NCBI GenBank assembly: GCA_029582165.1
Contig: CM055892.1
Location: 1,087,347-1,151,346 of the forward strand
Direction: 5' to 3'
DNA length: 64,000 nt
Source: Portulaca oleracea
Lineage: Eukaryota; Streptophyta; Magnoliopsida; Caryophyllales; Portulacaceae
Position numbers and translations under genes: made by a program. Under the pieces are notes generated by a model, which searched no databases, was not told where the DNA came from, and saw only the letters and a list, made by a program, of their open reading frames with translations. This document shows, piece after piece, positions 1 to 12,052 of the stretch (position 1 is its first letter; each line of letters opens with the position of its first letter).

Positions 1-128
1 CATTCAATAAGATGAACCTTTCTGCTTACTCTGATTCTTCTTTCCCCTCTTCCCTGAACTGCTGCGCCAATAATAATCTGGAATTTAATGAACCCTGAAA
101 AGAATTTTCTAATGAACATGAGCATAAA

Positions 129-985
129 ATGGCAGTGTTCGACGACACCATCACCATAAACGTAGGCACAGAAGAGCAACCTCGGGAGTTGAAGTTAGGT
201 AGTTCACTCACTACAGAAGAACGGGTAGCATTCACGGAGCTTCTCAAGGAGTTTGTGGACATTTTCGCGTGGTCCTACAAGGATATGCCTGGGATTGACA
301 GGGAAATTGCGGAGCACACCATACCTTTGCTTCCTAATGCAAAACCAGTTCGACAAAAAGCTAGGAGGATCAAGCCTGAATGGGCTAAGAAAATTGAAGA
401 AGAAGTGATCAAGCAGCTTAATGCTAAGTTCATCAAAGCAGTCCAATATCCTGAATGGATCGTTCCGGTACCCAAGAAAGATGGGAAAGTGCGCATGTGT
501 GTTGACTTCCGAGACCTTAATAAGCTAGTCCCAAGGATAGTTTCCCGTTACCTCACATCGATGTATTAGTGGATAACACTTGCGGACACGAGCTCCTGTC
601 CTTTATGGATGGATATGCCGGTTACAATCAAATCAAAATGGCAGAAGAAGACATGGAGAAAACCTCATTCACTACACCATGGGGAACATACTGTTATGTG
701 GTTATGCCTTTTGGTCTCAAAAATGCTGGAGCGACATATCAAAGAACTGCCAACACCCTACTTCATGACATGATGCACATAGAGGTAGAGGTTTATGTGG
801 ATGACATGATCGTTAAGTCCAAAACGAGGGAGGAGCACATTCCTAACCTCCGCAAGTTCTTTCTGCGACTTTGCAAATACAAGATGCGGCTTAATCCAGC
901 AAAGTGCACCTTTGGTGTCACCTCTGGAAAGCTGTTAGGCTATGTGGTTAGCCAGCTGGGCTTGAAGTTGACCCTTCGAAGATAA
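129..985 (+). pseudogene. Element A reverse transcriptase domain (broken)
   Basis: The first frame (129-569) begins in the linker before RT and reaches the RT motif VDFRDLNK. It then shifts frame near 530-545, where the usual proline-rich segment is garbled. The second frame (569-985) continues with LLSFMDGYAGYNQI, MPFGLKNAGATYQR and the catalytic YVDDMIVKS. A further frame change near 985-1000 leads into RNase H. All catalytic-core motifs are visible, but at least two frameshifts make it non-functional. In the live family this is one gag-pol reading frame that copies element RNA into DNA in cytoplasmic particles. Confidence 0.9.
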
Positions 986-999
986 AGGCTATCCAAGAG

Positions 1000-2397
1000 T
1001 TGCAACCACCCAGGACAGAAAAAGAGATAAGAGGCTTCTTAGGACAAGTTCAATACATCAGCAGGTTCATCTCAAAGCTCACCATGACTTGTGAACCTAT
1101 ATTCAAGAAGCTAAAGAAAGGAAGCAAAGTAGAATGGGACAATCAATGTCAAGCGGCTTTTGACAAAATAAAGGAATATTTACAACATCCTCCAGTCCTT
1201 ATGCCGCCAGTACCAAATGAGCCTCTACTGCTTTACCTTACCATGACTAGCTCTGCAATGGGGGCTATCCTAGCTCAGAAGGAGGAGAGCGGCATCTACT
1301 ACTTGAGCAAGAAGTTCTTGGACTATGAAAGTCGATATGCAGACATAGAGAAAATAGCTCTCGCATTAGTATGGGCCACCAAGAAGTTGAGGCATTACAT
1401 GCTTTCACATACAGTGTATGTCATAACTGAGAATAATCCCATCAAGTTCATCATGGAACAACCTACCATCAACAACCGCATCGCTCGATGGGTGGTCATG
1501 CTTTTAGAGTTCAATCTTCAGTACCTGCCTCATAAATCCATTAAAGGACGGGTTGTGTCAGATTTCCTAGCTGCTTCACCATCAAAGGAACCTCCAAGCA
1601 CTCACCTGGAATTCCCAGATGAGGATGTATTTTTCACTGATGAAATAACATGGGAGATGTATTTCGACGGAGCTTCTAACCAAATGGGTTGCGGAGTGGG
1701 AGTTTTATTAATCTCTCAAAAAGGGGCACATGTCCCTGTATCTGTGAAGTTGGACTTTGATGGTACTAACAACGCTGCAGAATATGAAGCATGCATCAAG
1801 GGCCTACAAGCTGCCTTGGCTTTGGGCATACGCCATGTAAAAGTCTTTGGAGATTCTAGCCTCATCATCAATCAGGCTAAAAATACATGGAAGGTCCGAA
1901 ATGAATATCTTATGGCATACCAACAGAAGCTCTTGGGACTTGCTAACCAATTTGAGCAAATCAGCTTCCAGTACCTCTCAAGGGATCACAACGAGTTAGC
2001 TGATGCTCTAGCCAAGTTGTCTTCAATGATATCGATACCATCAGGCACGCTCCAACTACCAGTAATAGTAGTGCGACAGTCTGAACCTGCATATGTTTGC
2101 AACATGGAGTCACAAGAGGAAGAAATTGAGGAATGGTTCCTTGACATATACAATTTTCTTCGGAAAGGAGAATATCCAGCCGAGTTAGATGCTCGAGGAC
2201 AGCGAGCAATCAGGTCTCTAGCAGCACAATATTGCTTGATCCAAGATCGCCTTTACAAGAAGTCACCTACAGGCATCAATTTATTATGCATCGATGCTAA
2301 GAGCGCCAAGGATGTCATGGATACTGTACATGGAGGAGAGTGCGGTCCCCATATGAATGGACGTATGCTGGCGAAGAAGATTCAAAGGGATGGTTAA
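1000..2397 (+). pseudogene. Element A RNase H plus second (archaeal-type) RNase H and integrase N-terminus
   Basis: A single open frame of 465 codons. Residues about 1-190 carry the RT thumb/connection (GFLGQVQYISRFISKL) and the usual Ty3 RNase H (IYYLSKKFLDYESRY, ALALVWATKKLRHYM). Residues about 215-350 are a second RNase H: MYFDGASNQMGCG, NNAAEYEACI, VFGDSSLIINQ and the late acidic site HNELADALAKL. A second RNase H after the first marks Tat-lineage plant elements. The last 60 residues enter the integrase N-terminus (HGGECGPHMNGRMLAKKI) and stop at 2397, where intact relatives read on; the zinc-binding segment follows in the next frame. Confidence 0.9.
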
Positions 2398-3035
2398 TAT
2401 TGGTCTACTATGGAGGCAGACTGCTTAGAGTTCGTTCGGAAGTGCCACAAATGCCAAGAGTATGCTAACCTACAGCATCAACCCCCATCATATCTAACTA
2501 CTTTGACATCTCCGTGGCCGTTCTTGGTATGGGGTATCGACATCATTGGCAAGATACACCAAACTGGAACAGGAGGACATGAATACATATTGGTCGCCAT
2601 CGATTACTTCACTAAGTGGGTAGAGGCAGCCTCTTTTGCCAAACTCACATCCAAGCAAGTGGACAAATTCATTCTCCAAAACATTATATGTCGATATGGA
2701 GTGCCTCATGAGATCATTAGTGACAATGGAAGCCATTTTCGGAAGGAAGTAGAAACTTTGCTCGCCACTTAAAAAATTCAGCATCACTGGTCTTCGTCAT
2801 ACCGACCTCAAGCTAATGGAGCTGTAGAAGCGGCCAAAAAGTGGCCGAAAGTTAATTGCCAGAAGCAGAATGGGCTAGGGCAAGGTTCGAGGAGCTAATG
2901 TTAATGGATGAAAGGCGCTTAAGGGCATTACATAATGTGCAAGTGTACCAAAGCAGAATCACTCGTGCTTTTTATAAGAAGGTGAAAAGTCGTCCACTTC
3001 AAGTAGGTGATTTGGTGCTTAAGGAGATGAAGGCA
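2398..3035 (+). pseudogene. Element A integrase remnant with internal deletion
   Basis: The frame from 2410 has the CHKC part of the HHCC zinc finger and two catalytic acidic residues, in WGIDIIG and IISDNGSHF. The frame stops at 2772. The glutamate segment (ANGAVEAA) follows near 2811-2832 in another frame. Directly afterwards the sequence jumps to a segment beginning PEAEWARARFEEL (2856 on), which in related elements lies about 100 residues further on, so roughly 300 bp are deleted near 2840-2855. The C-terminal part (SRPLQVGDLVLKEMKA) is cut off at 3035 by element E. Confidence 0.85.
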
Positions 3036-5973
3036 TCTAACGCCCCAAATCCATAATCACGGGGTTACTCACTAATCGCTCGCAAACCCGTGATTAGCGC
3101 AGCGGAAAACTCAAGGATTAGGGGTATTACCGCCGTCCAACAACGGACAAGGCAACCACCAGACGACAACAACAACTCAAACTCCAAGATCGCAATCACA
3201 CAAACCACCATACAAACATAAAGTGGGATAGCAACTAAACACTCATACACTTATACATCAATTACCATACTTGGTTTCTAGATTCAAAATCACCCATTGA
3301 AATCCACTCCGAAGAGCATCACTACCTCCTCTACTTGACTAGGAGAAACACTCCACTTGATCTCGCTTGGCTTGAGTGATCGGGCCGCCTAAAACAAAAC
3401 ATTAAAACATTTGCAAATGAGTGGGGGAAACACTCAGTACACAAACCTCTAATAAGTAAAATGCATTTCGCAACAAACTTTCTTGATGGCCGTTAAAACT
3501 TTTCGAAAACGGGAAAGGGGAAATGAGATAAATTGTTGAATATATATAAATAAGTAGAATAAATGTATCTTGCGATAGATGATTGAGTGGTATCCCTTAC
3601 AATCAGTGCTAAGCACTTCACACACGCGCATGCCCAAACCGATCTAAGTTTGGATTGGGTGACTGATAAACAGTCGACACTGGCCAGGTCATTAGGACAC
3701 TCTGATCAGGAGCGTCTAAACATGGAGCTAGCACTTCATGTGACTAGCTAGAATAAATGGGGCCGGATCACTTAAAACATGAAACATAGATCATTAGTCA
3801 TGACTTGAAATATAAATAGTAGATATTGGAATTAAAGTGAGGATTTAGACAATTTACGTACCTGAAAACTTGAAACACGTCCGACACGAGCAGGGATTTG
3901 AACGGTGGTGCAACGATCTCTTGAGGAAACTTAAAAAGGATAAAGACCATGAATTAGGATCTAAGCTAGGTAGAGCCATGAAGTAATAACTTGGGAAATT
4001 CCCTATAAACATTAATAATGAACTCGCTCCTTAAGGCGTACTCCTAAAGTCCTATTCCATTCTTCGGATATCGGACCACGGCATAAAAGGACCTTTCAGG
4101 AAGCTTAGAACATACACCTCAACTTTGAAGTTGACCATAAAGACTAGAAACATGGCTAAGGATGTAACCATTTAAACCTCAATTATTCGGAAAATCATAT
4201 CTCGAACTCCACTTATCGAAAGCTCACATAAGAGGACTTTTTGGAAAGCTTGGTTCACATACTACAATTTTTATTTAGACCACCCACTGATTTGATCATG
4301 GGAACTAGTCGGATTTTTGGCCATAAAGATGGGTAGTCACATAACATTTTCTGGGGCAGCTCAGATAACCAACCAACAATCAGAGACTCATAAATCTCAC
4401 TCCCGATGTTCAATGAAGGCCTAAAACCCCAATTCGGAAAGCTTACAGAACAAACTTCAAATCTTATGTTGACCACAAATTGAGTAAAACATCCTAAGGA
4501 GGCGAACCATGGCCATTAAGTCATAACACGTAAATAAAATACTAGGCAGAACCTAGATTACAGCCCTTCAGGAAAAACCTCATATCTCTCTCTTCCAATA
4601 TCGTATGGATGCATACTATACTTTTCCGGAAATCTCAGAATGTCCTCTAAAACATTTATGTTCAACTCTTAACCCATAAGGATCTCTAACTATTCCAAAA
4701 ACAGCAATCTTTAAACTGTCGACAAAAAACGTATTAATTTACACACCTTCACGGTTTTGGCCAAAACTCACAATATACATATCGAAATCCCGAAATTCAA
4801 AAGTCGGGTGTTAGCTAACATCTTAGGCTACCAAATCATACCGAGTCAAACTCAAACTTCATATTCCCTGGAATTTTCATATTGCACCCAGAACCAACAT
4901 AGGTTACATAACTAGCCTTGCATGTAACTTTACACACTAATCTTACACTAATTTCACCCCGAAAATACATCTTAAGCATGAACCCTAATTTTCCAGAATT
5001 AATTGACCAGAAATTACTCATCCATGTCCATAAAATCCACATGCATGGCCATTATTTGCAATGAATTCACAAAGGAAACATTAAGACAACAACAACTTTG
5101 ACATACTTACCCAAATTCCTCTCTTTGAGTTCATCCACACTAAACTTTACTTAAAACCTTAAAAACCCTTGCTTTGATTCTAGAAAAACATAACAATAAC
5201 AAGAGCAATAACTTAGAGAACCTCTTGATTCATTTTTAAAGTGAAGGAGAGAAGAAAAGAGTTGATTTACCACTTGAAAGGGAAGGACAAGAGAGGTGAG
5301 ATGATGATGACGATGGTGGCCGGAATTTTTGCCGGAAAAACCCGCCGGAGCGGCTGGACACCAGGCAGAGGGCGGGGGGGGGGGGGGCTGGCGGGTGTGG
5401 GAGAGGAAGAGCATAGGAGATGAGGGAGTTGACTGGGTGTGATTTAAAAAGAAAACAACCTCCAATATCAACATATATATAAACATCATACTACTCTAGG
5501 CCCAAAAGAAGCTTCTTCTTCTTCCTCCTCTGGCCCAGCCGAGTACTTAGCCCAATTGGAAAAAATATTTGATCCATTTTTAATTTCCCCTCTTATACTT
5601 ATATCTCCCTAATTTCCCAAATTATCGAAATCTCTTAAACTGTAAAACTATTATTGGAATCCAAATAAATATATCCAACACCTCCATAGAATCCCTCATA
5701 ATTATAACCTTAAATTTAATCGAATAAAGGAGGACCCGAAATATCGGTCTCGGTAAAAGAATTCAGATACGATCGGAAATCATCATAAAAAATTTATCGG
5801 TAGAGATTTCTTGTAAAAAGAAAATTGAACTGAACCATGGATGATCGTTGCACTGTTCAAGTCCTGCAAAACACACACTGGGTTAAAAAGAAAAAGAAAA
5901 ATTTTAGGCACAAATTAGTTAATTAATACGATTAAGAGATTTAAATAAGAATGGTTTTGGGCGGGTTGTAACA
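3036..5973 (-). repeat. LTR of element E (copy 1)
   Basis: About 2,938 bp, aligned end to end with 9095-12052. The + strand starts TCTAACGCCCC (copy 2: TGTAGCGCCCC), so the TG end is mutated here, and it ends GTTGTAACA. Differences from copy 2 include a 37-bp segment absent here but present at about 10225-10261, and a longer G run (5374-5387) in this copy. Small proline- or glycine-rich open frames inside (for example 5151-5489 on minus) are chance frames over repetitive G/C text. Confidence 0.88.
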
Positions 5974-5990
5974 CCCTCCCCCCTAAAAAT
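5974..5990 (-). other. Polypurine tract of element E (copy 1)
   Basis: On the minus strand this reads as a purine run (…AGGGGGGAGGG) immediately before the LTR start TGTTACAACCC. It is preceded by the GACGAAACTTATT segment. The same layout recurs at 12053-12069. In Ty3 elements this tract primes plus-strand DNA synthesis. Confidence 0.75.
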
Positions 5991-6040
5991 AAGTTTCGTC
6001 CCCGAAACTTGCTGTTGGATAAATTGTGTTCGAAATACCT

Positions 6041-6340
6041 TTAAAAGAGGTGCGGGTAGTTTTTCTACATGTCTTCCTCGGTTTCCCATGTGACTTCGAG
6101 GTAGTTTGATTTGCCCAAAGGACTTTAACTAATGGAATTTCTTTGGAGAAGTCGTTTGACTCGGTGGTCTAAAATTTGGAGCGATTCTTTGCTTGAAAGT
6201 GAGGTCCTCTGCCAATAGTGGGGGTTCTTCTTCAAGGATGTGCGTCGGGTCCGACACATATTTGCGAAGTTGGGAAACGTGAAAAACGTCATGAATACGC
6301 CCTAGGTTGGGGGGGTAAATCTAAGCGATATGCTACCGGA
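6041..6340 (-). pseudogene. Element E integrase C-terminal tail and chromodomain, copy 1
   Basis: The minus strand encodes the end of a Tekay-type polyprotein, parallel to 12120-12420. Compared with that copy it has one extra G near 6309-6315 (a frameshift in the DLPPNL segment) and small deletions in the 6140-6200 region, so the chromodomain frame is lost. It ends in an LF-stop at 6041-6043, just before the PPT. In the family the chromodomain guides integration towards particular chromatin. Confidence 0.8.
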
Positions 6341-9078
6341 TTGATACTACATTGGGCATGTTGCCACGATTTTATTGCTCACTGATGGACTGCCACTATT
6401 CTTGAATGAGTCATTGAATTGGTTTGCTCCACGAATTGCAAACTCATATTCTCACATAACTATTTGAAATAGGCTATTGCCTTTGAATGCTAATCTTACT
6501 TGCTACTTACCCATTGGGTTTCCATCATTTTGGCTATGTGGGTTCACCCGTTTCGCCTCTTTGAATTATAAAAAAAATATAATAATGCCTACATATCTCA
6601 ATATAACAGGTCCACCATGCTTGCTTTTAAGATAACCATGAATTCTCCGAGTAATTTATATTTCTAAATGGACATATAAGATAATCCCAAATTGTTTAGT
6701 ACTCAAGGTCCTCGCATACTTCCTCATAATCTATCACGATTCTCCCGAGACAACCACCAAGACTTCTTATAAAATGTTATGTATAATCCTCCCATTATTT
6801 TATTGCATTAACTCATAGGACTTTTATTTTCCTATAATTCACCTCATTTCTTTGTCACTGGCACTCCTTCCCGAAAGATGATGACAGAGAAGGAGAAAAT
6901 TGTAGTAAAAATAGGTGGGTATGAGTAAGGTAATGAAAAGATAAGAAAATAGGATTGATGATAAGTACAAATATGAATATTAAGGATAATGGGGGAGCCA
7001 AGATCTATAACAATGGATTTAGTAATTCATGGTGGAATTTGGAGAATCGATCTATGAGTTCAAAGGAAATAACAGATGTGAATGATAATTAATAAAAGAT
7101 ATTCGGGAATGATAGTGATCATAATTATTCCATAGCACATCAAACAACAAGGAATAACTGACTTGAATTAATTTGGAAAAGAAAATATCAGGGCGAGCTT
7201 TTGATCTTTAGAACAAGAACAAGTAATGATTGTGATAAATGCATAGTAATTAAGGATAGTATAAATGATAAGAAATCAAGATAAATATGAGAATTTGAAA
7301 CTTAAGGAATTATTCGGAATGACAGCTATTAGTAACTACTTGAAACAACCCAAAGGTTTAGATTATTGAACTTGAATGAATTTCAACATATATTGAGAAT
7401 AAACTTTGAATTCAATGTGCTAATTAATTGAAGAGAATAATGAGTGCTCATGAGAAAGAGAGGGACACGCCAAGTGAAGAGCAATATGAAGTAAATAAAA
7501 TTAATTACCAACGAAGATATGGTTTGATAGTAATTGAAGATAAAGGAAGTAGTAATGAGAACATTAATATCAGTTGATTACAAAATTGGTAAAGACATAT
7601 TGTTAGGTGACAAGAATAATGGACTAACAAGAATTATATAATCTCATAAGAATTCACGGGATCATATAAAGATGAGCAATGATACAAAATGATCAAGTGG
7701 GATTCATTGTGAAAGGTAATGGAGTAAACAAGATATTAAAGAAAAGGGAATAAAATTTGGATTAATTAGATTGATTGATGAAATTGGTGGGGTGCATAAA
7801 CTAAAAATCAAGCATGAATATTAGACAATTGGTTCAAGTAATAGAAATAGAGTGTGCTGGTTAAGTAAAAAAAAATGCTTGAATTTACACAAGGGCTATT
7901 TAAGGGAAATGATTAGGTATATAAATATTGGAAATTGAATAAAGGATGCGAGAGGCTTTTAAATCCCAAAATCAAGCTAGACATTACCCAAAATAATTTT
8001 CTCCAGTGTTATTCATTACAACAAGATTTCATAATATTAATAGAACCCAAAGAAAATCAGGATCCTTGTGCCCATGATAATAATTCTACAGCATCTCCCG
8101 GGTCTATAAGGTTATGAATCTACCTCTTAAACCCCTATGAAAAACTCTTAAAACTAATTTGGCAATCGGAAAACCATAGCCATTTCTTTTTTCTTAATAT
8201 CCTAGGGAAATTTCGGCAGAGCTTCCTCTGTAATATGGATTATCCCAAATTATATGTAATCATCACAACCTGCCAAAACACATTTTAACTTCAATTGGAT
8301 ACAATAAGGGGGCACACGCCCACTTAGCCTCAACAAGAATCACAATCCAATAGTTTTGTTCACTACATAATTCTCAATCCTTAAACCAATTATGCATAAA
8401 AAGAATCGGGAAAGTACTCACCCTTCTACTAATAGCTCAAAAGCAATCACGTTCCAGGCTCTTAAGGCCTAAAGTCTTGCTCCATATATTTCCCAGTAGC
8501 GCGTGACGATGAAGCTATGATGCGGGCCCTTGAAGTCAACTCACACATCCAAAAGGAAGATTAAAGAACAAGTAGTAAGTGTTAAGCAACGTGTTGTGCT
8601 ACTTGAAATAGGGGTCTGGTACTCTTGAAAAGATCATCTATCAAAGAAGGCAAAAACGAGTAGTAAATAATTCACATTTATGAAACTTAGCCAATTGACT
8701 TCAAAACCAAGTTAATTAACTTCAAAATCATTCCAATTGGTGGGACTCCCATTTAAAGATCACAAGAGCACTTAAATAAGGATCAAACCATCAACTCCAA
8801 TCATAAACCAATTTAATAACTTTATCAATCCATCAATCACACACACCCTTTTAAGCCATAACTAAACTCTTGACTTCCACCATTATTTAACAACATTCAT
8901 TTCATGCTTACCTTAACTATGCGTATATAGACCTATTGACTTTGAATTCCATATACCAGACACTCAACTTAAGCATCAAGAAGACAACTCATATTCTCCA
9001 GATGACCATTCATATTTACTTGATTACCCTTCTCATTAACTTAACACTTCACTACAATACTTATGTCCAGAAACTTCC

Positions 9079-9090
9079 GCTCTGATACCA
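9079..9090 (-). other. Primer binding site of element E (initiator tRNA-Met type)
   Basis: The + strand reads GCTCTGATACCA; the minus strand is TGGTATCAGAGC, the standard primer site complementary to initiator tRNA-Met. It lies four bases from the LTR end at 9095. This fixes the element's orientation as minus. Confidence 0.88.
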
Positions 9091-9094
9091 TAAC

Positions 9095-12052
9095 TGTAGC
9101 GCCCCAAATCCATAATCACGGGGTTACTCACTAATCGCTCGCAAACCTGTGATTAGCACAGCGGAAAACTCAAGGATTAGGGTTATTACCGCCGTCCAAC
9201 AACGGACAAGGCAACCACCAGACAACAACAACAACTCAAACTCCAAGATCGCAATCAAACAAACCACCATACAAACATAAAGTGGGATAGCAACTAAACA
9301 CTCATACACTTATACATCAATTACCATACTTGGTTCCTAGATTCCATATCACCCATTGAAATCCACTCCGAAGAGCATCACTACGTCCTCTACTTGACTA
9401 GGAGAAACACTCCACTTGATCTCGCTTGACTTGAGTGATCGAACCGCCTAAAACAAAACATTAAAACATTCGCAAATGAGTGGGGGAAACACTCAGTACA
9501 CAAACCTCTAATAAGTAAAATACATTTCGCTACAAACTTTCTTGATGGCCGTTAAAACTTTTCGAAAACGGGAAAGGGGAAATGAGATAAATTGTTGAAT
9601 ATATATAAATAAGTAGAATAAATGTATCTTGCCATAGATAATTGACTGGTATCCCTTACGATCAGTGCTAAGAACTTCACACACGCGCATGCCCAAACCG
9701 ATCTAAGTTTGGATTGGGTGACTGATAAACAGTCGACACTGGCCAGGTCATTAGGACACTCTGATCAGGAGCGTCTAAACATGGAGCTAGCACTTCACGT
9801 GACTAGCTAGAATAAATGGGGCCGGATCACTTAAAACATGAAACATAGATCATTAGTCATGATTTGAAATATAAATAATAGATATTAGAATTAAAGTGAG
9901 GATTTAGACAATTTGCGTACCTGAAAACTTGAAACACGTCCGACACGAGCAAGGAATTGAACGGTGGTGCAACGATCTCTTGAGGAAACTTTAAAAGGAT
10001 AAAGACCATGAATTAGGATCTAAGCTAGGTAGAGCCATGAAGTAATAACTTGGGAAATTCCCTATAAACATTAATAATGAACTCGCTCCTTAAGGCGTAC
10101 TCCTAAAGTCCTATTCCATTCTTCGGATATCAGACCACGGCATAAAAGGACCTTTCAAGAAACTTAGAACATACACCTCAACTTTGAAGTTGACCATAAA
10201 GACTAGAAACATGGCTAAGGATGTTAAATACTATTGTCTTTACAAGTCGCCCAAAAGATATAACCATTTAAACCTCAATTATTCGGAAAATCATATCTCG
10301 AACTCCACTTATCGAAATCTCACATAAGAGGACTTTTTGGAAAGCTAGGTTCACATACTACGATTTTTATTTAGACCACCCACTGATTTGATCATGGGAA
10401 CAAGTCGGATTTTTGGCCATAAAGATGGGTAGTTACATAACATTTTCTGGGGTAGCTCAGATTACCAACCAACAATCGGAGACTCATAAATCTCACTCCC
10501 GATGTTCAATGAAGGCCTAAAACCCCAATTCGGAAAGCTTACAGAACAAACTTCAAATCTTATGTTGACCACAAATTGAGTAAAACATCCTAAGGAGGCG
10601 AACCATGGCCATTAAGTCATAACACGTAAATAAAATACTAGGCAGAACCTAGATTACAGCCCTTCAGGAAAAACCTCATATCTCTCTCTTCCAATATCGT
10701 ATGGATGCATACTATACTTTTCCGGAAATCTCAGAATGTCCTCTAAAACATTTATGTTCAACTCTTAACCCATAAGGATCTCTAACTATTCCAAAAACAG
10801 CAATCTTTAAACTGTCGACAAAAAACGTATTAATTTACACACCTTCACGGTTTTGGCCAAAACTCACAATATACATATCGAAATCCCGAAATTCAAAAGT
10901 CGGGTGTTAGCTAACATCTTAGGCTACCAAATCATACCGAGTCAAACTCAAACTTCATATTCCCTGGAATTTTCAGATTGCACCCAGAACCAACATAGGT
11001 TACATAACTAGCCTTGCATGTAACTTTACACACTAATCTTACACTAATTTCACCCCGAAAATACATCTTAAGCATGAACCCTAATTTTCCAGAATTAATT
11101 GACCAGAAATTACTCATCCATGTCCATAAAATCCACATGCATGGCCATTATTTGCAATGAATTCACAAAGGAAACATTAAGACAACAACAACTTTGACAT
11201 ACTTACCCAAATTCCTCTCTTTGAGTTCATCCACACTAAACTTTACTTAAAACCTTAAAATCACTTGCTTTGATTCTAGAAAAATATAACAATAACAAGA
11301 ACAATAACTTAGAGAACCTCTTGATTCATTTTAAAAGTGAAGGAGAGAAGAAAAGAGTTGATTTACCACTTGAAATGGAAGGACAAGAGAGGTGAGATGA
11401 TGATGACGATGGTGGCCGGAAAAACCCGCCAGAGCGGCTGGACAGCACGCAGAGGGCGGGGGGGCTGGCTGGCGTGGGAGAGGAAGAGCATAGGAGATGA
11501 GGGAGTTGAGTGGGTGTGATTTAAAAAGAAAACAACCTCCAATATCAACATATATATATAAACAACATATTACTCTAGGCCCAAAAGAAGCTTCTTCTTC
11601 TTCCTCCTCTGGCGCAGCCGAGTACTTAGCCCAATTGGAAAAAATATTTGATCCATTTTTAATTTCCCCTCTTATACTTATATCTCCCTAATTTCCCAAA
11701 TTATCGAAATCTTTTAAATCGTAAAACTATTATTGGAATCCAAATAAATATATCCAACACCTCCATAAAATCCCTCATAATTATAACCTTAAATTTAATC
11801 GAATAAAGGAGGACCCGAAATATCGGTCTCGGTAAAAGAATTCAGATACGATCGGAAATCATTATAAAAAATTTATCGGTAGAGATTTCTTGTGAAAAGA
11901 AAATTGAACTGAACCATGGATGATCGTTGCACTGTTCAAGTCTTGCAAAACACACACTGGGTTAAAAAGAAAAAGAAAAATTTTAGGCACAAATTAGTTA
12001 ATTAATACGATTAAGAGATTTAAATAAGAATGGTTTTGGGCGGGTTGTAACA
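9095..12052 (-). repeat. LTR of element E (copy 2)
   Basis: About 2,958 bp with TG...CA ends on the + strand (TGTAGCGCCCC ... GGTTGTAACA). Flanked by the PBS on the left and a PPT-like tract on the right, so internal sequence adjoins it on both sides. That is not the arrangement of a simple single insertion. Confidence 0.88.

Larger units (their letters stand above)
5974..9094 (-). other. Internal region of element E
   Basis: About 3.1 kb between PPT and PBS on the minus strand. Only the integrase tail/chromodomain near the PPT (6041-6340) is recognisable. The remaining 2.7 kb is AT-rich with no long open frame and no gag, protease, RT or RNase H motif that I can find. The element therefore cannot supply its own proteins and resembles a large retrotransposon derivative. 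Confidence 0.7.

Noticed and set aside
5151..5489. Proline-rich 112-codon frame on minus
   Set aside because: Lies in the element E LTR over a G run; the second LTR copy does not keep the frame.
7513..9078. Longer LTR for element E extending to 8182 (pyrimidine tract TTTCTTTTTTCTT)
   Set aside because: The Tekay-type PPT context and TGTTACA end at 5973 and 12052, and the chromodomain just beyond, fix the LTR end there instead.
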